This document shows, one piece after another, positions 1 through 8,381 of a stretch of DNA of 64,000 nucleotides. A program made the position numbers and the translations under genes. Origin of the DNA: Pseudoramibacter fermentans (GTDB lineage Bacteria; Bacillota; Clostridia; Eubacteriales; Eubacteriaceae). Every line of letters begins with the position of its first letter. The first letter of the stretch is position 1. The stretch spans positions 1 through 64,000 of the forward strand of contig VOGB01000004.1 in assembly GCA_009493725.1 (NCBI GenBank), in the 5' to 3' direction. Under the pieces are notes generated by a model, which saw only the letters and a list, made by a program, of their open reading frames with translations, was not told where the DNA came from and did no database searches.

Positions 1-891
1 GGCACTTGTCTCGACACAACACCCGGTGAAATTGTAGTACTACGTGAAGATGCGAGTTACCCGCACACGACGGAAATACCCCGTAAGCTTAACTGTAGTC
101 TGGCATGGATTTCGATATGTCATGTACAGGATAGGTGGGAGGCTGAGAAGTTGTTGCGTCAGCATAGCTGGAGCCGATGTTGGGATACCACCCCTGAGAT
201 ATTGAATTCTACAAAGTCTGTGAAACCAGTCTTCGGACAGTGTCAGATGGGCGTTTGACTGGGCGGTGCCCCTCCTAAAATGTATCGGAGACGCCTATTA
301 CCCTCATGATGGTTGGAATCATCAATAAGAGTGCAAAGGCAAGGGTGATTGACTCGAGACAGACATGTCAGCAGGACGAAAGTCGAGCTTAGTGATCCGG
401 TGGTACCGAGTGAGGGAGGCCATCTCTACACGGATAAGCTACCTCGGAATAACAGCTTATCTCCCCCAAAGTCCAACTCGACGGGGAGGTTTGGCACCCT
501 CGATGTCGGCTCGTCTCATCCTGGCTAGCAGGTCCCAAGGGTTGGGCTTTTCGCCCATTAAAGAGGCACGCGAGCTGGGTTTCAGAACGTCGTGAGACAT
601 TTCGGTCCCTATCGTCGTGGGCGTTAGAATTTTGAGAACTGTTCCTATACGAGAGTACCGGAACACGGACCTCTGGTGCAGACCGGTTGTTCCGCCAGGA
701 GCACAGCCGGGTAGCCAAGTCCGGGAGAGATAATTGCTGAAAGCATCTAAGCACGAAGCCCCCCTTAAGATAAGATATCTCATCCCTTAAAGGGAGTAAG
801 GCCACTGATAGACGATCAGGTGATAGGCTGGAGGTGAAAGCACAGCAATGTGTTCAGCTGACCAGTACTAATCGGCCGAGGTCTTGATCCA
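1..891 (+). rRNA. rrl: 23S ribosomal RNA, 3' part (5' truncated by window)
   Basis: The stretch follows the 3' third of bacterial 23S rRNA in order: the GGTGAAATT and GATGCGAGTTACCCGC region, GACGAAAGTCG, the peptidyl-transferase segment near 450-520, CCCAAGGGTTGGGCT, AACGTCGTGAGACA, GCATCTAAGCACGAAGCC, and the end at AGTACTAATCGGCCGAGG. The 3' end near 891 is estimated by alignment from memory. Many near-invariant positions are changed or deleted, including the A-loop (CTTTTCGCC at about 547-555 instead of CTGTTCGCC) and the sarcin-ricin loop at about 645-658. It is therefore either a strongly divergent or decaying copy, or a poorly assembled one. Confidence 0.9.
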
Positions 892-972
892 AGACGTGTT
901 AAGCGCTAGAAACTCTATGTTGTTTTGAGTGACCTCAAACAATTGAATAAACAATCTAATTTAGTTAAAATT

Positions 973-1092
973 GGTTTCGTGACTATAGCAGAGAGGACAC
1001 ACCTGTTCCCATCCCGAACACAGAAGTTAAGCTCTCTTACGTCGAAAGTACTTGGCGGGCAGCTGCCTGGGAGGATAGATCGTTGCGAGGCC
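973..1092 (+). rRNA. rrf: 5S ribosomal RNA
   Basis: The core CACACCTGTTCCCATCCCG, AACACAGAAGTTAAGC and GTACTTGGC...GCCTGGGAG is typical of clostridial 5S rRNA. The ends GGTTTCGTGAC and GTTGCGAGGCC pair as the terminal stem, giving about 120 nt. It lies 80 nt after the 23S with no tRNA between them, as in a normal rrn operon. The segment GAGGATAGATCG replaces the usual GAGAGTAGGACG, so this copy also shows departures. Confidence 0.9.
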
Positions 1093-1099
1093 TTTTTTT
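1082..1099 (+). terminator. rrn operon terminator region
   Basis: The 3' strand of the 5S terminal stem (ending at 1092) runs straight into seven T residues (1093-1099), which would end the rRNA transcript. Confidence 0.5.
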
Positions 1100-1181
1100 A
1101 TTGCGTAAATTCTATGATTTATTTATAATAATAAAATACGTTGATATCTCATATATATAGAAAATAAAAAAAGGAAATCGT

Positions 1182-1949
1182 ATGTTACCTGTAGAACGAA
1201 GAAAAGAAATCCTCAATACTTTATTAGAAGAAGGGACTGTAAAAGTCAGCCAATTAGCTGAAAAATATGGTGTCGGTGTGCCGACAATACGAAGAGATTT
1301 GAAAGCTCTTGAAGGTCAGTGTGGTGTGCAACTGATGTACGGCGGCGCATATATTGATGGCAGTATTGCAAATGAAAATGCAATTGAGCTTCAATTGGCA
1401 CAAAAACAAGTCGAACACATTGAGGAAAAACGGATCATTGCCGAAAAAGCTGCAGAACTTGTTCACGATGGTGATACGATTGCGCTAAATTCGGGAAGTA
1501 CTGTTGAATTTATGCTTGATTTTCTTCAAGATAAAAAGAATATTACTATTTTGACTTTGTCAGTGAATGTGGCAGTTCGCGCTACAACGATGCCTGAAAT
1601 TACAGTCTATATGCCGGGTGGAAAGCTTAGGAATATTTCAGGTGCGTTTGTCGGAACATACACGAATGATTTTATTAAATTATTCAATATTGACAAAGCT
1701 TTTTTAGGGGTTATGGCGGTTTCCTTAAAAAAGGGCGTCACACATAGTTCTTTAGAAGAAATTGAAACTAATAAGACACTAGCAAGTGTCAGTGAGCATT
1801 GCTATTTAGTTGCAGATTATTCAAAATTTGATAAAATAGCCATGTCTAAAATGTTTGATCTCAGTTTATTTGACGCTTTTATCATTGATGATAAAATTCC
1901 CCAAAAATATATAGATTATGCACAAAACAATCACATAAAAATCATTTAA
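1182..1949 (+). CDS. DeoR/GlpR-family transcriptional repressor
   Basis: This 255-residue protein has the DeoR architecture. An N-terminal winged helix-turn-helix (about residues 3-57, with VKVSQLAEKYGVGVPTIRRD) is followed by a DeoR C-terminal sensor domain of the sugar-phosphate-isomerase type (about 75-235, including NSGSTVEFMLDFL). The start is set by an AAGGAAA ribosome binding site at about 1171. The gene directly precedes the polyol operon at 2102 and ends in its own terminator, so it probably represses that operon in response to a phosphorylated polyol; this is inferred from position. It is AT-rich like the operon behind it. Confidence 0.85.
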   Translation: MLPVERRKEILNTLLEEGTVKVSQLAEKYGVGVPTIRRDLKALEGQCGVQLMYGGAYIDGSIANENAIELQLAQKQVEHIEEKRIIAEKAAELVHDGDTIALNSGSTVEFMLDFLQDKKNITILTLSVNVAVRATTMPEITVYMPGGKLRNISGAFVGTYTNDFIKLFNIDKAFLGVMAVSLKKGVTHSSLEEIETNKTLASVSEHCYLVADYSKFDKIAMSKMFDLSLFDAFIIDDKIPQKYIDYAQNNHIKII

Positions 1950-1960
1950 TTCTCAATAAT

Positions 1961-1984
1961 GAGTCGGTGACGGCTCTTTTTTTA
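1961..1984 (+). terminator. Rho-independent terminator after the DeoR gene
   Basis: Six-pair stem GAGTCG / CGGCTC with a GTGA loop, followed by eight T residues. Confidence 0.8.
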
Positions 1985-2027
1985 TGCGAATATATTAACT
2001 TTATATTTATATAATGCCAATATTATA

Positions 2028-2056
2028 TTGACATATCGAATAAAAAGACATATAAT
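2028..2056 (+). promoter_or_regulatory. SigA promoter of the polyol operon
   Basis: Perfect consensus TTGACA (2028-2033), 17-bp spacer and TATAAT (2051-2056). It lies 45 nt upstream of the kinase start at 2102. With both boxes perfect, control must come from a repressor such as the adjacent DeoR protein. Confidence 0.85.
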
Positions 2057-2101
2057 TTTGATAAAATATTACTATAAACAAACAACAAAGGGGAGGTTGT
2101 T

Positions 2102-3601
2102 ATGAAAAGGTATATTTTAGTGATTGATGAAGGAACAACAGGTACACGTGCATTAATATTTGATAAATCATTTAAAATTGTTTCTGAAAGCTATTGTGAA
2201 TTTACGCAATACACACCAGCTGAAGACAAAATTGAACATGATGCAATGGAAATTTACACAAAATCTATTGGGATGTGCAGAAATGCGATGGCGGCAAAGA
2301 ATATAAATGCCGAAGAAATTGCTGCGATCGGCATCACTAATCAGAGAGCGACTTGCGTTGTTTGGAACAAGCATACGGGTGAACCTTATCACCGCGCGAT
2401 CGTTTGGCAAGACGTTCGGACTGCCGCAGAATGTGACAAGATCAATCAGACGGAATGGGGAAAGAAAGCCTTCCAGGCGACAGGATGGACAGTTGCTCCA
2501 GTTTACACATCGATGATGATTCAGTGGTACATGCATAACATACCAGAAATTAAGGAAGCGATCGAAAAAGGCGATGCTGTGATTGGAACGATTGATACCT
2601 GGCTGATCTGGAAATTGACAGGTGGCAAAACTCACGCGGTTAGTTATTCAAATGCGTCGGTTATGGGAAGTTACGATCTCTACAATGACTGCTGGTATCA
2701 GGAATTTTTGGATTATCTCAGGATTCCAGTTCATATTTTTCCAGAAGTCAGACCGGATTCGGGAGATTTTGGCGTGACAGACAAAAATATCTTTGGAGCA
2801 GAAATTCCAATCACCGGGGACATTGCTGATCAACACGCGGCATTGTTCGCCCAGGGGTGCAGAAGTGGAGGAACCGGCAAAATTACAAATGGGACAGGAT
2901 CTTTTCTCGACATCAATATTGGCAATGAATTGGTCATTTCTGACGAAGGACTAAACACAGTTATTGCTTGGCAGATAAATGGTGAAACCAGCTACGCTTT
3001 AGAAGGGTACGAAGCCGTGACCGGCTCTGCAATCCAATGGTTGAGAGATGGGCTTAAAATTATCGAATCGTCTCCGGAAACTGAAAAAATGGCTTATGCG
3101 GTGAAAGATGCAAATGGCGTTTATTTTGTTCCAGCATTGGCGGGACTAAGCGCGCCTTATCACGATCCATTTACGAGAGGAACTATTTTCGGAATCACAA
3201 GAGGGACGAAGCGTGAACACATTGCTCGAGCGACGCTCGAAGGCATTGTTTACCGTTTGAAAGATATTTTGAATGCGGTCGAAAAAGAATCCGGCATAAA
3301 GATGAAAAATCTTCGAATCGACGGCGGTGCTTCGGAAAATAATTATTTAGCACAGTTTTTAACTGATATGCTCAATGTCACGGTTGACCGTCCACTTTCG
3401 GTTGAAGCGACAAGTCTGGGTGCGGCAGAAATGGCTGGATTGGCTGTTGGATTTTGGACTATGAAAGATATGGAAAATGCACTGCAGATTGAAAAATCTT
3501 TCACACCTGAAATGGAAGAATCCGAACGTGAAAAACGTTATGCAGAATGGTCGGATGCCATTCGCCGTTCGATTGGCTGGGCAAAGGGCAAAAGTGTTTA
3601 A
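2102..3601 (+). CDS. FGGY-family carbohydrate kinase, GlpK-like with altered substrate site
   Basis: The 499-residue protein has both FGGY domains and close overall likeness to glycerol kinase: N-terminal DEGTTGTRALIFD phosphate loop, a C-terminal RIDGGASENN segment and the usual length. Two glycerol-contacting positions of GlpK differ. The NQRE motif reads NQRA (about residue 80), and the PYFS motif reads PVYT (about 134). The downstream Asp-Gln pair is kept (ADQHAAL). The second kinase at 40719 has the standard residues at all these places. I infer a polyol kinase whose substrate may be other than glycerol. It starts with a GGGGAGG ribosome site and heads a six-gene operon. Confidence 0.8.
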   Translation: MKRYILVIDEGTTGTRALIFDKSFKIVSESYCEFTQYTPAEDKIEHDAMEIYTKSIGMCRNAMAAKNINAEEIAAIGITNQRATCVVWNKHTGEPYHRAIVWQDVRTAAECDKINQTEWGKKAFQATGWTVAPVYTSMMIQWYMHNIPEIKEAIEKGDAVIGTIDTWLIWKLTGGKTHAVSYSNASVMGSYDLYNDCWYQEFLDYLRIPVHIFPEVRPDSGDFGVTDKNIFGAEIPITGDIADQHAALFAQGCRSGGTGKITNGTGSFLDINIGNELVISDEGLNTVIAWQINGETSYALEGYEAVTGSAIQWLRDGLKIIESSPETEKMAYAVKDANGVYFVPALAGLSAPYHDPFTRGTIFGITRGTKREHIARATLEGIVYRLKDILNAVEKESGIKMKNLRIDGGASENNYLAQFLTDMLNVTVDRPLSVEATSLGAAEMAGLAVGFWTMKDMENALQIEKSFTPEMEESEREKRYAEWSDAIRRSIGWAKGKSV

Positions 3602-3616
3602 AAATGAGGCAAAAGG

Positions 3617-5344
3617 ATGGAACAGGCAATTAATGAATTTTACAATCAAGTCAAAAGAACGTGCGGCGATGAAGTGGCCGAACATGTTCAAATAGAGATT
3701 GATAAACGAAATGTCGTCAAGCTTACAGGTGAAGTTCATACATGGCAGGATGTCGTTGATATCGGACATATTGCAGGCAGACTTTCCGGAACAAAGGGTG
3801 TAGTCAATAGTATCAAGACGCCGGAATTTCAAAAAATGCCAAATGATTATCCGGCTGCAGAAAAGACGGGTCGAGAAAAAGGCATAATTGGAAAATATGA
3901 TATTGTCATCATAGGCGGCGGTATCACTGGCGCATCTATCGCCCGAACCCTCTCAAAATACAACAAAAGTATTGTCGTTTTAGAAAAAAAGAACGACGTC
4001 TGTGAAGGCGCATCAAAGGCGAATAACGGAATGATCCATTCGGGTTATGATTCAAAAACAGGTTCTTTGAAACAGAGAATGTGCGTCAAAGGCAACGCAA
4101 TGTACACGCAGTGGTCGAAAGAATTGGATTTCAAATTCAATCGCTGCGGTTCCTTTGTTGTTGCGTTTGATGAAGAAGATGAAGAATATCTGAATCAATT
4201 CTACGAACGCGGAAAAGCCAATGGTGTGCCTGGAATTGAAATCCTAGACGGCGATGAAGCCCGAAAAATCGAGCCATTAATCAGTCCAGAAGTGACAAAA
4301 GCGCTATGGACACCGTCGGCGGGATATATTGAAACTTACGAAGTTGTATTGGCGCTGATGGAAAATGCTATTGACAACGGCGTGAAATTGATGACTGAAA
4401 CAGAAGTTGCAGCGATCGATACAGAAAGTCAAAAAGCGACGCAGGTCATCACCAATAAAGGCGTTATTCAAGCGGGATGCGTTATCAATGCGGCAGGTAT
4501 TTACGCGGACGATATTGCGGAAATGGTGGATGACCGATTCTATACACTGCACAACCGCAGGGGGACGTTGGTTTTGATGGATCGGAAGAAGCGTTCATTT
4601 TCACCCAAATGTTTTGTTGGGACCGCGCCAAAGAATTTTACAAAAGGCGGCGGACCAATGACGACGCCGGACGGAAATCCGTTCTGGGGACCGTCAGCGA
4701 TTGAAGTAGCGAACAAGGAAGATGTCGGCGTTTCTCCTCAGGACATCCAGTTTGTCATGGAAAAAGGAAAACATTTGTCCCCTGGGATTAATGAAAAAGA
4801 TATTATTCGATTCTTCTCGGGCGCTCGTCCGGCGAATTACATTGAAGATTTTATCATTGAACCGTCGGAAAAAATTGACAATTTTATTCACGTGGCCGGC
4901 ATTCAATCTCCAGGTGTTGCATCAGCGCCTGCAGTTGGAGAATATACAGAACAAATTTATTTAAATTTATTCCCTAATACGAAACGAAAAGAGAACTGGA
5001 ATCCGATTCGGAAAAAACAAAAGCCTTTTAGAGAATGCACACAGGAAGAAAGAGACCAGCTTATCAAAGAAGATCCGAAATACGGCCATATCATCTGTCG
5101 ATGTGAAACTGTTACTGAAGCGGAAATTATTCGTGCGATTCACGGCAAGGTGCCGGCGACGACCGTTGATGCGGTGAAGCGGCGAACCCGCGCAGGCATG
5201 GGACGATGCCAGGCTGGCTTCTGCGGGCCGCGCGTTGTTGAAATTTTAGCCAGAGAATTGGGTGTCGATTCATTAGAGATTACTAAAAATGGCGGAGATT
5301 CTCGCATACTTGTTTCAAAATCGAGAAAGGAGCCAGAAAAATGA
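3617..5344 (+). CDS. BON-domain/GlpA-like FAD-dependent polyol-phosphate dehydrogenase fusion
   Basis: Residues about 1-75 form a BON-like domain (VVKLTGEVHTW...SGTKGVVNSI). A DAO-type FAD domain like anaerobic glycerol-3-phosphate dehydrogenase GlpA follows from about residue 93 (DIVIIGGGITGASIAR). The C-terminus has a BFD-type [2Fe-2S] site with CRCET and RCQAGFCGP (about 495-550). The family oxidises sn-glycerol-3-phosphate to dihydroxyacetone phosphate and passes electrons to GlpB/Fe-S partners. The second copy at 38345 lacks the BON segment. It begins 15 nt after the kinase and overlaps the next gene by ATGA. The BON part is unusual and its role is unknown. Confidence 0.8.
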   Translation: MEQAINEFYNQVKRTCGDEVAEHVQIEIDKRNVVKLTGEVHTWQDVVDIGHIAGRLSGTKGVVNSIKTPEFQKMPNDYPAAEKTGREKGIIGKYDIVIIGGGITGASIARTLSKYNKSIVVLEKKNDVCEGASKANNGMIHSGYDSKTGSLKQRMCVKGNAMYTQWSKELDFKFNRCGSFVVAFDEEDEEYLNQFYERGKANGVPGIEILDGDEARKIEPLISPEVTKALWTPSAGYIETYEVVLALMENAIDNGVKLMTETEVAAIDTESQKATQVITNKGVIQAGCVINAAGIYADDIAEMVDDRFYTLHNRRGTLVLMDRKKRSFSPKCFVGTAPKNFTKGGGPMTTPDGNPFWGPSAIEVANKEDVGVSPQDIQFVMEKGKHLSPGINEKDIIRFFSGARPANYIEDFIIEPSEKIDNFIHVAGIQSPGVASAPAVGEYTEQIYLNLFPNTKRKENWNPIRKKQKPFRECTQEERDQLIKEDPKYGHIICRCETVTEAEIIRAIHGKVPATTVDAVKRRTRAGMGRCQAGFCGPRVVEILARELGVDSLEITKNGGDSRILVSKSRKEPEK

Positions 5345-6594
5345 TTGAAAAAAAAGTCGATTGTGTTGTTATCGGCGGCGGACCGGCTGGTCTGGCAGCG
5401 GCAATTGAAGCCGACAAACAGGGATTGGACACCTTAATTATTGAAAGAGACGTGACTCTCGGTGGGATTCTACAACAGTGTATTCACGATGGATTTGGAC
5501 TTGATCGCTTCAAAAAAAGAATGACTGGCGGGCAGTACGCTCAGCGTTTTATCGATGTCATCAAAGAACGCAAGATCAATGTCTTATTAAATACGATGGT
5601 TCTGGACATTACTCCCTCGAAAGAAATATACGCATCAAGTCCAGACGAAGGTATGCTCCATATCAATGCAAAAAGCATTATTCTCGCGATGGGCTGTCGC
5701 GAGCGGACCCGTTCTCAGGTTTTGATTTACGGTGACCGTCCTGCCGGTGTTTTAACCGCAGGCGCAGTGCAGCGTTATATAAATATGGAAGGTTACCTGC
5801 CGGGCAAGAAAGCAGTGATCCTCGGGTCCGGCGATATTGGCTTAATCATGGCGCGCCGTATGACTCTCGAAGGCATCAAAGTTGAAGGCGTCTACGAAAT
5901 CATGCACCGTCAGAACGGTTTAACGCGAAATGTCGTTCAATGCCTAAAGGATTACAACATTCCACTTCATTTAGGAACGACGGTTAAGTCCATTCATGAC
6001 AAAAAAAGGATTCACAGTGTCACTGTCGTCGAGGTTGATAAGAACCTAAAAGAAATTCCGGGAACAGAAAGAGACATCGATTGTGATTTGCTTGTTTTGT
6101 CAGTCGGTTTAATCCCAGAAAATGAATTGAGTGAAAAGGCACAAATTGAGATTGATCCTGTGACAAAAGGACCAATTGTCGACAGCGATATGATGACTTC
6201 AATTCCAGGAATTTTTGCTGCAGGAAATGTTGCGACTGTTTTTGATCTGGTCGATTATGTGTCGCAAAGCGGAGAAATTGCAGCCAGAGGGGCAGCGAAA
6301 TACGTAAAGCATCCGAAAGAAGAAAACATCGAAACTATTGATGTGCATCCAGGCAATAATGTCGCCTTTGTTTTTCCGCAAAAAATTCGAAAAAAAATGG
6401 AATCAGAAACATTTCCTATTTTCATGCGAGTAAAGAATGAAGCGTGCAATGTTGCAACCTATCTTGAACAAGGCGGCAACAAAATTAAAATCAAAAAACA
6501 TCTGATTGTCAAACCGCCAGAAATGATTCGTGAAATATTGAAAACAAATCAGCTGGATCTATCATCGGATTTGACAATTCATGCGGGAGAATAA
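5341..6594 (+). CDS. GlpB-like FAD/NAD(P)-dependent oxidoreductase
   Basis: This 417-residue pyridine-nucleotide-disulfide-type flavoprotein has an N-terminal FAD fingerprint (VIGGGPAGLAAAIEAD), the MGCRERT segment, a second nucleotide fold (ILGSGDIGLIMARRM) and a C-terminal FAD motif (IFAAGNVATVFDLVDYV). Proteins of this type sit with GlpA-like dehydrogenases and DUF1667 proteins in Firmicutes and probably relay electrons from G3P oxidation. The ATGA overlap with the upstream gene implies translational coupling. A paralogue lies at 37059, with the same neighbours. Confidence 0.85.
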   Translation: MIEKKVDCVVIGGGPAGLAAAIEADKQGLDTLIIERDVTLGGILQQCIHDGFGLDRFKKRMTGGQYAQRFIDVIKERKINVLLNTMVLDITPSKEIYASSPDEGMLHINAKSIILAMGCRERTRSQVLIYGDRPAGVLTAGAVQRYINMEGYLPGKKAVILGSGDIGLIMARRMTLEGIKVEGVYEIMHRQNGLTRNVVQCLKDYNIPLHLGTTVKSIHDKKRIHSVTVVEVDKNLKEIPGTERDIDCDLLVLSVGLIPENELSEKAQIEIDPVTKGPIVDSDMMTSIPGIFAAGNVATVFDLVDYVSQSGEIAARGAAKYVKHPKEENIETIDVHPGNNVAFVFPQKIRKKMESETFPIFMRVKNEACNVATYLEQGGNKIKIKKHLIVKPPEMIREILKTNQLDLSSDLTIHAGE

Positions 6595-6596
6595 CG

Positions 6597-6956
6597 ATGA
6601 AAGAAGAAGAATACACTTGTATCGTCTGTCCCAGAAGCTGTTTGGGCAAGTTGATTATCGAAGATGACGGAACAATGAAAACGGAAGGATTTTCGTGTAA
6701 AAACGGCGAAAGGTACGCGATCGATGAACATACCGATCCGAAACGGGTTTTAACGACAACGGTCAAAATTGAGGGCGCATTGTTTCCACTTTTGCCGGTG
6801 GTCAGTTCAGAAGCAATTAGCTTTTCAAAATTAAAAGATTGTTTGAAGTATTTGTATCAGATTAAAGTTAAAACACCGGTTAGGGAAGGCGACGTTCTGG
6901 TTGACGATATATTGGATACCGGCGTCAGTATTCTCGCAGCGCGAACAATGCTTTAA
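6597..6956 (+). CDS. DUF1667 Fe-S protein of GlpA/B-type complex
   Basis: The 119-residue protein belongs to DUF1667. The N-terminal CIVCPRSC motif and a later SCKNGERY provide four cysteines suited to a metal or Fe-S site. The C-terminal half carries the conserved VREGDVLVDDILDTG stretch. It probably acts as a small electron-transfer or structural subunit with the preceding two flavoproteins. It starts 2 nt after the previous stop. The homologue at 36694 occupies the same position in the second cluster. Confidence 0.8.
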   Translation: MKEEEYTCIVCPRSCLGKLIIEDDGTMKTEGFSCKNGERYAIDEHTDPKRVLTTTVKIEGALFPLLPVVSSEAISFSKLKDCLKYLYQIKVKTPVREGDVLVDDILDTGVSILAARTML

Positions 6957-6968
6957 AGGATAAATAAA

Positions 6969-8381
6969 ATGAAGAAAGAGAATATAAAAGAATTTTTAAA
7001 ACAACTGAAGGCACAATGTCCTGATGTTGAAATTGTTCAGGAAAAAGAAGAAAGGCTGATTTACGCACACGGATGTTATCCGGTTGAATATAAATGGATT
7101 TTACAAGGGCCTTATAAATATCTGCCATTAGCAATTGTCAGACCAAATTCGACACAAGATGTCAGTATCATTATGGCGCTGTCTGATCGATACGATATTT
7201 CAGTTATCCCCTACGGAGGTGGGTCGGGAATCGTCGGCGGCACAATTCCGGATCATGAAGAAATCATGATAGACATGAAGAAATTACGCTCTTTTGAAAT
7301 TAATCCAATCGACTGCACAGCAACCGGCGGTGCAGGATGGACCGGCGCTGAATTTGAAAATATGCTGAATGAACATGGATTCACGAGCGGACATTATCCG
7401 CAGTCTTTTCAAAGTGCTGTGTTGGGCGGTATGGTTTCTACTCGGGCAATTGGCACCTTTTCGACGAAATACGGGAAAATGGATGATATGGTCAACTCTC
7501 TCGAAGTGGTTCTTCCGAACGGACATATCGTTCAGACTCACCGTACACCAAAGGCTTCAACAGGACCAGAACTTGATCAGCTGTTTTTAGGAGCGGAAGG
7601 GGTGTATGGATTAGTTACAAAAGTCGAGATGAAAATATATCCTATGGCTGAGAAACGTTATTTCGAAGCGTATACTTTCTCGAAAACAGAAGATGCGCTG
7701 GAAGCTATTCGTCAGTTTGTACAAAACGGTGTACATCCAGCAGTTGTTCGCGTTTATGACGAAGAAGAGGCCATTCCGAAGATTGAAAAATACGGCTATG
7801 AACCTGGTCAAGTGTTTGTTGTGTTCGGCTATGAAGGGTTAAAGGAAATTGTCGATCTGGAAGTCAAGTTAGTTAAGCGATATGCTGAAGCTAGCAACGG
7901 CGTCTGTAGAGGACCGAAACCAGGGAACGACTGGTTTAAGACCCGTTTTTCAACGAAGAAAATGCTCGATTACGACGCAATCAAGGGTGGAACGGCTGAT
8001 GCAATCGAAGTTGCAGCGCCTTGGGATTCGATAGTTAATGTTTGGCGTGAAATGAGAAAAGCCCTTGAACCGCTGTGTGAAAGTGTTGATTGCCACTTCT
8101 CGCATGTCTATCACACTGGCGCTTCTGTTTATGTCATCTTCCATGCAAAGACAAATGGTGATGATTTCGACGGCGAAAAGCGTTATCGTGAATGTTTAGA
8201 TACCGCGATTCGGACGAGTGTGGCAAACGGTGGGAATGTTTCTCATCACCATGGCAGCGGTAAAGCAAAAGCCAAATATCTCGTGCTGGAACATGGTGAA
8301 GGCGGAATAGAAGTGATGCAGAAAATCAAAGATGCCCTGGATCCAAAAGGGCTTGTCAATAAAGGAGTCTTGGGACTATGA
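6969..8381 (+). CDS. FAD-linked oxidase, GlcD / alkyl-DHAP-synthase-like
   Basis: The 470-residue protein has a PCMH-type FAD-binding domain in the first half (VRPNSTQDVSIIMAL, PYGGGSGIVGG) and an FAD-oxidase C-terminal domain. NVSHHHGSGKAKAKY near residue 415 resembles the tri-histidine region of alkyl-dihydroxyacetonephosphate synthases. Family members oxidise 2-hydroxy acids (glycolate, lactate) or make ether lipids from acyl-DHAP. In this operon it probably acts on a product of the polyol pathway. It overlaps the next gene by ATGA, the pairing expected of GlcD with a GlcF partner. The exact substrate cannot be read from the sequence. Confidence 0.75.
   Translation: MKKENIKEFLKQLKAQCPDVEIVQEKEERLIYAHGCYPVEYKWILQGPYKYLPLAIVRPNSTQDVSIIMALSDRYDISVIPYGGGSGIVGGTIPDHEEIMIDMKKLRSFEINPIDCTATGGAGWTGAEFENMLNEHGFTSGHYPQSFQSAVLGGMVSTRAIGTFSTKYGKMDDMVNSLEVVLPNGHIVQTHRTPKASTGPELDQLFLGAEGVYGLVTKVEMKIYPMAEKRYFEAYTFSKTEDALEAIRQFVQNGVHPAVVRVYDEEEAIPKIEKYGYEPGQVFVVFGYEGLKEIVDLEVKLVKRYAEASNGVCRGPKPGNDWFKTRFSTKKMLDYDAIKGGTADAIEVAAPWDSIVNVWREMRKALEPLCESVDCHFSHVYHTGASVYVIFHAKTNGDDFDGEKRYRECLDTAIRTSVANGGNVSHHHGSGKAKAKYLVLEHGEGGIEVMQKIKDALDPKGLVNKGVLGL

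Noticed and set aside
365..805. Open frames on both strands within the first 900 bases
   Set aside because: They lie inside the 23S rRNA and have no ribosome sites.
925..1128. Frame overlapping the 5S gene
   Set aside because: The DNA is 5S rRNA by sequence; the frame is accidental.
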